Source: Prevotella sp. UBA1378
Lineage (GTDB): Bacteria > Bacteroidota > Bacteroidia > Bacteroidales > Bacteroidaceae
Assembly: GCA_002305505.1 (NCBI GenBank)
Contig: DBRC01000015.1
Coordinates: 18,178 to 24,000, forward strand
Direction: 5' to 3'
Length of the DNA: 5,823 nt
The notes beneath the pieces are model-generated. The model saw only the letters and a list, made by a program, of their open reading frames with translations, was not told where the DNA came from and did not search any database. A program made the position numbers and the translations under genes. Shown here one piece after another: positions 1 through 5,823 of this stretch (position 1 is its first letter; each line of letters starts with the position of its first letter).

Positions 1-63
1 TCCGCCGCGGCGGTGGTCATCCACCATGAACACGTCCGGTGGCTGACAACAGGAAACTGCCGC

Positions 64-131
64 TTTTGATTTTTGGCCATTTTTCTGAGATAAATGGCCA
101 AAAATCTCAGAAAAATGGCCAAAAATCAAAA
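64..131. repeat. Long perfect inverted repeat (28-bp arms, 12-nt loop)
   Basis: Bases 64-91 and 104-131 are exact reverse complements over 28 bp, separated by 12 nt (92-103). The loop itself contains another AAATGGCCAAAA copy. The core ATGGCCA therefore occurs three times: once inverted (74-80) and twice direct (94-100 and 115-121). The two direct copies are offset by 21 nt and share AAATGGCCAAAAATC (92-106 and 113-127). Transcribed from either strand it would form a long, A/U-rich double-stranded hairpin. There is no clean U-tract immediately after either arm, so it is not a standard intrinsic terminator. The design suggests an intergenic repeat family (REP- or MITE-like), but family membership cannot be shown from one copy. 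Confidence 0.85.
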
Positions 132-148
132 CAGCGTGTATCCCCCGG

Positions 149-228
149 CCCTGCACAGGCAGGGTTGTTGCAATGCAAAGAGGGCGGAGAAAGCCCGAAT
201 AACGGGAGGTGCTTATCCCGAACTCGGG
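149..228. repeat. Cluster of short GC-rich hairpins
   Basis: Small inverted repeats follow one another: CCCTGC/GCAGGG with a 4-nt loop (149-154 and 159-164), GGGC/GCCC (182-185 and 193-196), CCCG/CGGG (194-197 and 203-206), and CCCGA/TCGGG with a 2-nt spacer (217-221 and 224-228). The second and third share bases, so they are alternatives. Each is short and could arise by chance in GC-rich DNA. The clustering beside the long palindrome is the only reason to list them. No function is claimed. Confidence 0.35.
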
Positions 229-250
229 TATAGATAGCTTATAACGGACA

Positions 251-298
251 AACAAAAAGAACCACAAAAACTGAGCGATTCAGTCTTTGTGGTTCTTT
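251..298 (-). terminator. Rho-independent terminator of the glycogen operon, probably bidirectional
   Basis: Bases 256-274 and 280-298 form a 19-position stem with 18 pairs and one A-C mismatch (269/285), closed by a 5-nt loop (275-279). On the minus strand the stem ends in a T-rich tract (TTCTTTTTGTTTG), which fits termination about 70 nt after the phosphorylase stop codon. The plus strand also ends T-rich (TTCTTTATATTATTAT), so the element could also stop rightward transcription arriving from the left edge. Confidence 0.88.
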
Positions 299-316
299 AT
301 ATTATTATCCCTTATG

Positions 317-356
317 CCATTGCTGCCGGAAATCTGTTACATAGCAGGCAGCATGG
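317..356 (-). other. Stem-loop in the 3' untranslated region of the phosphorylase gene
   Basis: GCTGCC (322-327) pairs with GGCAGC (347-352), and the stem extends through CCAT (317-320) and ATGG (353-356) with one bulged T at 321. It lies 12 nt beyond the phosphorylase stop, between the gene and the main terminator. It has no U-tract of its own. It could protect the mRNA 3' end or be incidental. Confidence 0.4.
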
Positions 357-368
357 CTGCAAGGAGAT

Positions 369-2939
369 TTACATGCTGGGCAGTTCAAACCATTTTATAT
401 AACAGAAATCTTGGCGGTGCGGCAGCTTGCTGTTCTTCGGATACATACGTACCGCACTCTTGAACGAGCCTGCTTGATTCGGTTCGAGTTTGCCTTCAAA
501 TATGAAATTGTTGCCTTCACGCCCTACAACATCGAATGGGACGATACTCAAGATACGCTCCTCGCCGTTCTTATCGGTTGTGACATTAACCATCTCAAGG
601 CCGACGGCATCGTCAAGCCCTTGCTCATTGATGACATATCGCATGCTGTATTCCTGTCCCGTCTCTACCCCCGTTGCCGGAACCGACCATTCTGCCGACA
701 CGACATTAATGGCATCCCAACGTTCGGCTACAGTTTCTTTCCAAAGAGCTATCTCCTTGGCCATGCGGTTGTCATTGGCAGACAACTCCTTGAAACGGGC
801 AGCCTCCTTTACGTAGAACTTATCATAGTAATCATCGAGCTGGCGCTTCATTGTATAGTGGGGAGCTATCTGGGCTATCGAGTTTTTGATTACCTTTATC
901 CAGCCTTCGCTATATCCCTTCTTGTTCTTTTTATAATATAACGGGATGATTTCGTTCTCCAATAAACTATAGATTGTAGCTGCATCCAGCTGGTCCTGAT
1001 ATCCCTGATTCTGGTAGGTGCGCTTTTCGGTAAGCGCCCAACCGGCACCCTCGCGGTAGCCTTCGAGCCACCAACCGTCAAGTACGGAAAGGTTGACAAC
1101 GCCGTTCATCTCGGCTTTTTCACCCGACGTACCGGAGGCTTCGAGCGGACGGGTCGGGGTGTTCATCCAAATGTCCACGCCCGATACCAAACGGCGGGCA
1201 AGCAGGAAATCATAATCCTCAAGGAAGATAATCTTGCCTAAGAACTCCGGACGCTGGCTGATTTCATAAATCTTCTTAATCAATCCCTGTCCTGCCCCGT
1301 CTGCCGGATGGGCTTTTCCTGAGAAAAGGAACTGTACCGGATGCTCCGGGTCGTTCACAATCTTCGACAAACGGTCGAGGTCTGTAAAAAGCAGATGTGC
1401 GCGCTTATATGTGGCAAAGCGGCGGCAGAAACCGATGATCAGCGCATTAGGATTAATGCGGTCGAGCAAAGAGAGCACGCGCAAGGGGTCGCCTTGATTG
1501 CGAAGCCATGTCTCGCGGAACTGTTCACGGATATAGTCAACGAGTTTCAACTTCAGTTCCATGCGGGTAGACCATATTTCCTCGTCAGGAACATTATAGA
1601 TGGCCTCCCAAATACTCTGGTTGCTTTGGTCGCTGATAAACGTCCCACTAAAATACTTCGCATAAAGCCTTCGCCACTCCGAGGCAGCCCAAGTCGGGAA
1701 ATGCACACCGTTTGTTACATACCCTACATGGTTTTCTTCTGGGTAATAGCCATTCCAAATCGGGGAGAACATCTTCTGGCTTACCCAGCCGTGCAGCTTG
1801 CTCACGCCGTTAACTTCCTGACAGGTGTTGCAGGCGAAGGTAGACATACAGAACCGCTCGCTGTGGTCTGAAGGGTTCGTACGCCCCATCCCGATAAACT
1901 CATCCCACGAAATTCCTAACTTCGCAGGATAATTACCCATATATTTACCGAACAAATCCTCATCGAAATAGTCGTGACCGGCAGGCACCGGCGTATGTAC
2001 CGTGTAAAGCCCCGAAGCACGTACAAGCTCTAAAGCCTGGTTGAACGTCAGGCCGTCGTCTATATAGTCACACAGGCGCTGCAGGTTGCAAAGCGCAGCA
2101 TGCCCTTCGTTGCAATGATAAACGTCTTTCTTTATGCCAAGTTTCTTCAAGAGCAGCATACCACCGATACCCAAAAGTATTTCTTGCTTCAGGCGGTTCT
2201 CCCAGTCACCCCCATAAAGAGAGTGGGTTATCGGTTTATCAAACTCTGAGTTCATCTCATTATCCGTATCCAACAGGTAAAGCGTAACACGGCCAACGTT
2301 TACACGCCAAACATAAGCATGCACCAAATAGTTCGTATAAGGAACGTCGATAACCAACGGGTTGCCGTCTTTATCCAACTGGCGCTCAATCGGCAGCGAA
2401 CTGAAATTCTGGGCTTCATACTTAGCAATCTGCTGCCCATCCATGCTCAAGCTTTGGGTAAAATACCCGAACCGGTAAAGGAAACCGACGGCACACATGT
2501 CTACATTGCTGTCAGATGCTTCCTTGACATAGTCGCCGGCAAGCATACCGAGGCCTCCGGAGTAAATCTTCAACGCCGAATGGATACCATACTCCATACA
2601 GAAATAGGCAACAGAAGGCCGTCCGGTATCCGGGGTAACATCCATGTACTCGCGGAACTGGCCGTAAACAGCTTCTATCCGCTTCATGAGCGCCTTGTCT
2701 TTCACGATCTCTTCCTTACGGTCGAAACTGAGGCGTTCGAGCAAAAGCACAGGATTATGACGGACATCATGATACAGCTGCGGATCAAGGTCCCTGAACA
2801 AATCCCTCGCTTCGTAACTCCATACCCACCACATGTTATGGGCTATCTCATCCAGACATTTCAATTGTTCTGGAAGGCTGGATTTCACCGTCATCTCCCT
2901 CCATTGAGGAGAATTAGCATAATCTGCTTTAATTTTCAT
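369..2939 (-). CDS. glgP: Alpha-glucan (glycogen/maltodextrin) phosphorylase, GT35, DUF3417 type
   Basis: This is a cytoplasmic PLP-dependent enzyme that removes glucose from non-reducing ends of alpha-1,4-glucan using phosphate, giving glucose-1-phosphate. The 856-residue protein starts with the DUF3417 segment of the actinobacterial/Bacteroidetes branch ([17 protein letters not shown], then the [14 protein letters not shown] stretch, about residues 22-60). Catalytic-body landmarks follow: HTPVPAGHD (315-323), RFATYKRA with K512, SGKAHPAD with K542, and [14 protein letters not shown], whose K608 is the expected PLP Schiff-base lysine. A beta-rich C-terminal extension follows (about 740-856). 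Length and motifs are complete, with no frameshift. The start ATG directly precedes [13 protein letters not shown] and lies 25 nt after the synthase stop, so the gene is probably the second cistron of that operon. The preferred substrate (glycogen or shorter maltodextrins) and any allosteric control cannot be read from sequence. Confidence 0.95.
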   Translation of the reverse strand: MKIKADYANSPQWREMTVKSSLPEQLKCLDEIAHNMWWVWSYEARDLFRDLDPQLYHDVRHNPVLLLERLSFDRKEEIVKDKALMKRIEAVYGQFREYMDVTPDTGRPSVAYFCMEYGIHSALKIYSGGLGMLAGDYVKEASDSNVDMCAVGFLYRFGYFTQSLSMDGQQIAKYEAQNFSSLPIERQLDKDGNPLVIDVPYTNYLVHAYVWRVNVGRVTLYLLDTDNEMNSEFDKPITHSLYGGDWENRLKQEILLGIGGMLLLKKLGIKKDVYHCNEGHAALCNLQRLCDYIDDGLTFNQALELVRASGLYTVHTPVPAGHDYFDEDLFGKYMGNYPAKLGISWDEFIGMGRTNPSDHSERFCMSTFACNTCQEVNGVSKLHGWVSQKMFSPIWNGYYPEENHVGYVTNGVHFPTWAASEWRRLYAKYFSGTFISDQSNQSIWEAIYNVPDEEIWSTRMELKLKLVDYIREQFRETWLRNQGDPLRVLSLLDRINPNALIIGFCRRFATYKRAHLLFTDLDRLSKIVNDPEHPVQFLFSGKAHPADGAGQGLIKKIYEISQRPEFLGKIIFLEDYDFLLARRLVSGVDIWMNTPTRPLEASGTSGEKAEMNGVVNLSVLDGWWLEGYREGAGWALTEKRTYQNQGYQDQLDAATIYSLLENEIIPLYYKKNKKGYSEGWIKVIKNSIAQIAPHYTMKRQLDDYYDKFYVKEAARFKELSANDNRMAKEIALWKETVAERWDAINVVSAEWSVPATGVETGQEYSMRYVINEQGLDDAVGLEMVNVTTDKNGEERILSIVPFDVVGREGNNFIFEGKLEPNQAGSFKSAVRMYPKNSKLPHRQDFCYIKWFELPSM

Positions 2940-2964
2940 AATCTCTCAAATTAAATTATTACTT

Positions 2965-4638
2965 CTATTTAATATTCAAGTCTTTTATACGCTGACGCGC
3001 CTTGGATAAAGCTATGTCGTAAGCCGTATAATAATATTGTATAAATTCACTCCACAACGCTTTTTCCGAAAGCGCACTGGCATTATTCCGCGCAGCTTCG
3101 ATTTGCTTCTTGGTGAAATGGGAAAATTCCGCTACAGCGTCTTTGATACCATCTGCAACCTCTGAATAGTTATAATCCGTGCGATGGATAACCTTCACAC
3201 CGTCTCCCAACTCACCATAGCCTCCCAGAACTTTGTTTACCCAAAGCCCGAAACCCGCCAAGTCTGTTGTAATACAAGGCACCTTAAATGCTATCGCTTC
3301 TAATGGGGTATAGCCCCAAGGCTCATAATATGAAGGATAAATACAAAGATCGTTCCCCAGCACTATATCATAGTAGCTCATATCAAGAATTCCATCCTTC
3401 CCGTCAAGGTAACAAGGCAGGAAGATGACTTTCACGTGGTCTTCCTTACGATTATGCATATCAAAATACTTCATCATGCCTAATACGTTGTCGTGACTCA
3501 TCTCATGAAGCCAATGGGTTACCTGCGGCACTTCGAGGGGGACGTCGTAACGTTCACCGCTCTTTAACCGGTCTGCCAAATCCTTACGTGGCTCTCCTAC
3601 CCACCCGGGCACCTCTATAAAAGCAAGAACCTTTTTCTTTAGATCTTTGTCTCTTAACAATCTGTTCATTGCTTCAATGTATACGTCTACGCCCTTATTG
3701 CGGAACTCATACCGCCCACTTGTAGATATAATCAGCGTATCATCACCGAGGTTCTCGCCCAACAGGGCATTAGCTACTTCAAGCAAACGTTTACGGGCCA
3801 GCTTGCGTTTCTTGTTGAACGCTACCGGAGGGGGGACAAAACTATTATCAAATCCGTTCGGCAATACGACATCGACAGGCTTATCAAGCAGCTCTTCACA
3901 TTCTTTTGCCGTAATATCACTCACCGTGGTAAAGCAATCAACATGCATTGCCGTCTGCTTCTCGATAGAATGCTTGCTTTGCATATTGAGTTCGCTCGCC
4001 ATCTGGTCACCATTGTATGCAAAAAGATAGTCATACAGCGGCTTCATGTTACCGGCTATGCTACGCCCTATGCTTGTTGCATGGGTCGTGAAAACTGTAC
4101 CTATCTGCGGGAGTTTATTATTGATGTAAAGCAATCCAAGCCCCGTCATCCATTCATTCCCGTGATAGACAACCGACTCATTCCCGGAAAGATTGTAATT
4201 ATAAAAACTTTCAACGACCAATGCAGCTGAATACGAGAACATGGAAGCTTCATCATAATCTCCATAAGCATGCAGACCGTCTACTTGGTAATGCTCCCAC
4301 AGCCAAGTATATATAGCGTCTTTATCTCCAAAAAAGGGCTGAAAATCCACCAAGATTGCAATCGGTTCACCAGGTACGTCCCATCTGCCGATTTTAACAC
4401 GCAGACCAGCTCCTTCAGCCGCTTTTCTCCAATCCTGGAATAATTCATCACTTTCTTGGAAATAGGGATGTTCATCTTCGTATGGGAAATCAGGGCCTAT
4501 GAATATTATTCTGTCGCGCATCATGTCCTGAAGTGTCTTCGCCCGCGTAGAAAGGACAGTATATATACCTCCTACTTTATTACAAACTTCCCAACTTGAT
4601 TCAAAGATATAGTCTGGAATCAATCGTTCTTTAACCAT
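2965..4638 (-). CDS. Glycogen synthase, GT3 (eukaryotic-type) family
   Basis: This retaining GT-B glycosyltransferase extends alpha-1,4-glucan from a nucleotide-glucose donor in the cytoplasm. Numbered from the ATG at 4638 (557 aa), it has the N-terminal SWEVCNKVGGIYTVLSTRA signature (KVGGIY 21-26), YHGNEW with H159, FTTHATSIGR with H186, and SGRYEFRNKG with R309 and K315. It also has EPWGYTPLE, giving the E-x7-E pair E439/E447 expected for GT3. It is shorter than fungal and animal enzymes (about 700 aa), lacking their phosphorylated tails. It is not the usual bacterial GT5 GlgA, so the symbol glgA is withheld. A longer frame runs back to a TTG at 4695, but that stretch contains the promoter -7 box; the ATG before VKERLIPDYIFE gives the family-like N-terminus. 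The stop is TAG, 25 nt ahead of the phosphorylase. UDP-glucose is the donor for eukaryotic GT3; the donor here is unproven. Confidence 0.94.
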   Translation of the reverse strand: MVKERLIPDYIFESSWEVCNKVGGIYTVLSTRAKTLQDMMRDRIIFIGPDFPYEDEHPYFQESDELFQDWRKAAEGAGLRVKIGRWDVPGEPIAILVDFQPFFGDKDAIYTWLWEHYQVDGLHAYGDYDEASMFSYSAALVVESFYNYNLSGNESVVYHGNEWMTGLGLLYINNKLPQIGTVFTTHATSIGRSIAGNMKPLYDYLFAYNGDQMASELNMQSKHSIEKQTAMHVDCFTTVSDITAKECEELLDKPVDVVLPNGFDNSFVPPPVAFNKKRKLARKRLLEVANALLGENLGDDTLIISTSGRYEFRNKGVDVYIEAMNRLLRDKDLKKKVLAFIEVPGWVGEPRKDLADRLKSGERYDVPLEVPQVTHWLHEMSHDNVLGMMKYFDMHNRKEDHVKVIFLPCYLDGKDGILDMSYYDIVLGNDLCIYPSYYEPWGYTPLEAIAFKVPCITTDLAGFGLWVNKVLGGYGELGDGVKVIHRTDYNYSEVADGIKDAVAEFSHFTKKQIEAARNNASALSEKALWSEFIQYYYTAYDIALSKARQRIKDLNIK

Positions 4639-4657
4639 TTTAATACCTACAATATAG

Positions 4658-4675
4658 TGCTTACAAAGGTAAGCA
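4658..4675. promoter_or_regulatory. Dyad overlapping the glycogen-operon -7 box
   Basis: TGCTTAC (4658-4664) and GTAAGCA (4669-4675) are perfect 7-bp inverted repeats around the 4-nt spacer AAAG. On the minus strand the dyad contains the whole -7 element TACCTTTG and reaches roughly to the predicted transcription start. That position suits a repressor operator. If transcription starts further upstream it could instead be an RNA hairpin. Operator function is inferred from position and symmetry only. Confidence 0.45.
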
Positions 4676-4696
4676 TTTTTTTTATATACCACCAAT
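4664..4696 (-). promoter_or_regulatory. Bacteroidetes-type promoter of the glycogen operon
   Basis: On the minus strand TACCTTTG (4671-4664) matches the Bacteroidetes -7 consensus TAnnTTTG exactly. ATTG (4696-4693) lies 21 nt upstream as a -33 element (consensus TTTG, one mismatch). An A-tract of eight bases sits in the spacer. Transcription should start near 4657-4659, leaving a leader of about 20 nt before the ATG at 4638. The leader is A/T-rich with no good Shine-Dalgarno sequence, as is usual in this phylum. Confidence 0.7.
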
Positions 4697-4722
4697 AAAA
4701 CAACTTATATTTTTTTAAAATT

Positions 4723-4755
4723 AATGCAATTAATGATTTATATTTAGTATATTTG
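4723..4755 (+). promoter_or_regulatory. Bacteroidetes-type promoter of the exported-protein gene
   Basis: TATATTTG (4748-4755) matches the TAnnTTTG -7 consensus. The -33 position holds only a weak AATG (4723-4726) at 21-nt spacing. A start near 4761-4763 leaves about 20 nt before the ATG at 4783, the same geometry as the divergent glycogen promoter. A short direct repeat, ATTAATG at 4720-4726 and 4729-4735, covers the -33 region. The frame can be read back to a TTG at 4753, but that codon lies inside the -7 box, which argues for the downstream ATG. Confidence 0.6.
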
Positions 4756-4782
4756 CAAATGAATTTATTTAATTGGGAATAC

Positions 4783-5202
4783 ATGAAAAGGATTCGCTTT
4801 ACCGCTATACTGGCAATGTGCAGTTTATTATTGCACGCGCAAACCGCAAGTTCTCCATTTAAAGGATATTTTTATAACAAGGAGTACAATGTTTATTTGC
4901 GGATAAATTTCTATGACAACATAATGGTACCCGAACATGAAATTTTTGGTAATCTCCCAGGGTATATAGGAAAAGAAGGGAACAGCTTCTTCTGGCTCAT
5001 TACCGAAGTTAAGGGCATCAATGAGAAACAAGCAAATATCAACGTTGTCAATGACTATGGAAGCGAAGACTTCACCGCAACTTTTTCCATGGAAAATGAC
5101 AGCACCTATATCCTAAAGCAAGAAAGCGGCAGTATTCTGAAAGTCCCAAATAAAGGAAAATGGCAAAAGCTCCCGAAGATAGTTAAATTCATCAAGCATT
5201 GA
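4783..5202 (+). CDS. Small exported protein of unknown function
   Basis: I do not recognise a characterised family. The 139-residue product starts MKRIRFTAILAMCSLLLHAQ, a short basic N-region and hydrophobic core ending in A19|Q20, a typical signal-peptidase-I site in Bacteroidetes exported proteins. Cys13 lies inside the hydrophobic core after LAM and is a poor lipobox, so a lipoprotein is unlikely. The mature part (about 120 aa) alternates hydrophobic and polar residues as in an all-beta fold, has no cysteine, and carries the striking stretches GYFYNKEYNVYLRINFYD (28-45) and NDYGSEDFTA (90-99). Its end is basic (KWQKLPKIVKFIKH). The ATG at 4759 is in frame but sits at the predicted transcription start. 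It is divergent from the glycogen operon and convergent with the rRNA operon, so neighbours do not hint at a role. It is probably periplasmic or secreted. Confidence 0.8.
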   Translation: MKRIRFTAILAMCSLLLHAQTASSPFKGYFYNKEYNVYLRINFYDNIMVPEHEIFGNLPGYIGKEGNSFFWLITEVKGINEKQANINVVNDYGSEDFTATFSMENDSTYILKQESGSILKVPNKGKWQKLPKIVKFIKH

Positions 5203-5262
5203 GAACTGTGCCCTCCTGCATGTAAAAACAGGAAAAGCATCCGTCCAGATAGCCGTACAAAA

Positions 5263-5293
5263 GGCATAAGGAGGCGTAAGGACGGCATAAAAA
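5263..5293. repeat. Three imperfect copies of a 10-bp unit
   Basis: GGCATAAGGA (5263-5272), GGCGTAAGGA (5273-5282) and GGCATAAAAA (5284-5293) lie almost head to tail between the exported-protein gene and the rRNA terminator. CCGTCC (5241-5246) and GGACGG (5280-5285) could also pair over a 33-nt loop. These are weak, short signals. No function is assigned. Confidence 0.35.
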
Positions 5294-5307
5294 GAGCGTA
5301 CTACAAC

Positions 5308-5341
5308 AAAAAAGCCCCGGTCCGGAAACGGAACCGGGGCT
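5308..5341 (-). terminator. Rho-independent terminator of the rRNA operon
   Basis: On the minus strand AGCCCCGGT (5341-5333) pairs with ACCGGGGCT (5321-5313), with an inner CCG/CGG extension around a small loop, followed directly by TTTTTT (5313-5308). It begins about 13 nt after the 5S gene. The plus-strand side has no T-tract after the stem, so it should act on the rRNA operon only. Confidence 0.93.
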
Positions 5342-5353
5342 CCACATTGAAAA

Positions 5354-5464
5354 GGAGGCGGCTTCCTACTCTCCCGCATTGCATTGCAGTACCATCGGCG
5401 CAGGCGGGCTTAACTTCTCTGTTCGGGATGGGAAGAGGTGGGGCCCCGCAGCAATAACCACCTG
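5354..5464 (-). rRNA. rrf: 5S ribosomal RNA
   Basis: The minus strand contains the 5S core CCCATCCCGAACAGAGAAG and the following GTTAAGCCCGCCTGCGCCGA. Its ends close as helix I: AGGTGG (5463-5458) pairs with CCGCCT (5361-5356). The paired core is 108 nt, close to the usual Bacteroidales length; exact mature ends may differ by a few bases. It is the last gene of the rRNA operon, with no tRNA between it and the terminator. Confidence 0.95.
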
Positions 5465-5582
5465 ATTAAGCGGTTTGATATATCGGACACACAAGGACGG
5501 AAAGGTAATAAAACATTAATACCCTGGAATAAGGGGGGGCATGCAGAAACAACATCCCACACGGCGGAAAGCATGCAGGGCG
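5465..5582 (-). other. 23S-5S internal transcribed spacer
   Basis: About 118 nt separate 23S from 5S, with no tRNA. It contains GCATGCAG twice (5539-5546 and 5571-5578). Because GCATGC is self-complementary, these are also inverted repeats that could close a hairpin with a 26-nt loop in the precursor. A run of seven G on the plus strand (5533-5539) abuts the first copy. The spacer is presumably removed during rRNA maturation; the 23S boundary is estimated. Confidence 0.65.
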
Positions 5583-5823
5583 GGGAAGTGTACGGGCAAT
5601 TAGTAGCGCTCGGCTTTGACGTCGCCGTCTTTACACCTGCGCCCTATCAACGTCGTAGTCTGCGACGGCCCTTAAAGGAGCCCTAATCTTGTGGACGGCT
5701 TCGCACTTAGATGCTTTCAGCGCTTATCCGTACCAGACGCGGATACCCGGCGGTGCACCTGGCGGCACAACCGGCAGACCGGAGGTCTGTCCGCCACGGT
5801 CCTCTCGTACTAGTGGCGGCGCC
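5583..5823 (-). rRNA. rrl: 23S ribosomal RNA, 3' end (partial)
   Basis: The minus strand carries the universal sarcin-ricin loop AGTACGAGAGGACC (5812-5799), the binding site of elongation factors, then GCTGAAAGCATCTAAG, CGACGTTGATAGG and CTACTAATTGCCCGTACAC, the conserved 3'-terminal landmarks of bacterial 23S. About the last 240 nt are present; the rest lies beyond the right edge. The mature 3' end is placed near 5583 by comparison with the spacing after ACTAAT in E. coli 23S, and could be off by about 10 nt. The terminal GTACACTT is expected to pair with the 23S 5' end outside the window. Confidence 0.95.

Larger units (their letters stand above)
1..255. other. Intergenic region rich in inverted repeats, no supported gene
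   Basis: I find no convincing gene here. The first 42 bases are GC-rich: a 12-bp perfect palindrome CCGCCGCGGCGG (2-13), then GGTGG (12-16), CCACC (21-25) and GGTGG (38-42), which can pair in two alternative ways. Reading frame 1 is open from base 1 to a TGA at 67-69, and a short leftward frame also leaves the window edge. Either could be the end of a neighbouring gene, but neither is long enough to judge. The 64-131 palindrome and the small hairpins at 149-228 are listed separately. The region lies downstream of the leftward glycogen operon and its terminator. Confidence 0.5.

Noticed and set aside
1..69. Open frame 1 ending at TGA 67-69, or a leftward frame with an ATG at 27-25, as fragments of an edge gene
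   Set aside because: Too short to identify. The rightward frame would stop inside the palindrome arm, and the leftward one has only nine codons in the window.
64..131. Palindrome as an invertible (phase-variable) promoter
   Set aside because: Only 12 nt lie between the arms, with no room for a promoter, and no recombinase gene is in the window.
39..233. 64-residue rightward ORF
   Set aside because: It runs straight through the long palindrome; its repeated peptide (GQKSQKNGQKS) is only the repeat DNA translated. There is no promoter or family resemblance.
94..237. 47-residue rightward ORF starting MAKNLRKMAKNQ inside the palindrome loop
   Set aside because: The repetitive start is a by-product of the 21-nt DNA repeat and the rest crosses several hairpins; no coding evidence.
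411..2954. Long rightward ORFs (411-941, 490-816, 1341-1871, 2319-2954)
   Set aside because: They are antisense shadows of the phosphorylase gene, whose motifs are intact along its full length.
3647..4475. ORFs 3647-4030, 3943-4230 (plus) and 4281-4475 (minus)
   Set aside because: They overlap the intact GT3 synthase in other frames and show no family features.
4639..4695. 19-residue N-terminal extension of the synthase from a TTG at 4695
   Set aside because: The stretch contains the consensus -7 box and part of the -33 element; the ATG at 4638 gives the expected GT3 N-terminus.
4783..4840. Lipoprotein signal with Cys13 in the exported protein
   Set aside because: Met at -1 and position in the middle of the hydrophobic core do not fit a lipobox; the A19|Q20 site is much better.
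4828..5379. Leftward ORFs at 4828-5031, 5106-5288 and 5113-5379
   Set aside because: They are antisense to the exported-protein gene or overlap the rRNA terminator; composition and residues look non-coding.
5438..5686. 82-residue rightward ORF
   Set aside because: It is antisense to 5S, the spacer and conserved 23S sequence, so it is an rRNA artefact.

Overview
The window looks like chromosomal DNA of a Bacteroidales bacterium (Bacteroides/Phocaeicola/Parabacteroides-like). Four things point there: a eukaryotic-type GT3 glycogen synthase next to a DUF3417-type GT35 glucan phosphorylase, two promoters with the Bacteroidetes -7 element TAnnTTTG, weak or absent Shine-Dalgarno sequences, and Bacteroidales-like 5S and 23S rRNA. 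The genus cannot be fixed from what is visible.

Layout. Bases 1-368 have no convincing gene. They hold a GC-rich edge, a near-perfect long palindrome (64-131), a run of short hairpins (149-228) and a strong bidirectional terminator stem (256-298) that ends the leftward glycogen operon. Two leftward genes follow: the GT35 alpha-glucan phosphorylase (369-2939) and, 25 nt upstream of it, the GT3 glycogen synthase (2965-4638). A 144-bp divergent intergenic region (4639-4782) carries one promoter for the glycogen operon and one for a rightward gene of unknown function encoding a small exported protein (4783-5202). The right end is the 3' end of a leftward rRNA operon: partial 23S (about 5583-5823), a spacer without tRNA, 5S (about 5354-5464) and a rho-independent terminator (5308-5341).

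How the genes work together. The synthase would build alpha-1,4-glucan from a nucleotide sugar, and the phosphorylase would release glucose-1-phosphate from it. Both appear to come from one mRNA, so storage and mobilisation would be co-transcribed and balanced mainly at the protein level (inference). The exported protein is convergent with the rRNA operon and has no visible link to glycogen.

No clearly new multi-gene system is present. The items most worth a second look are the palindromic intergenic repeat at 64-131, a perfect 7-bp dyad spanning the -7 box of the glycogen promoter, and the uncharacterised exported protein, which has no terminator of its own before the rRNA genes.
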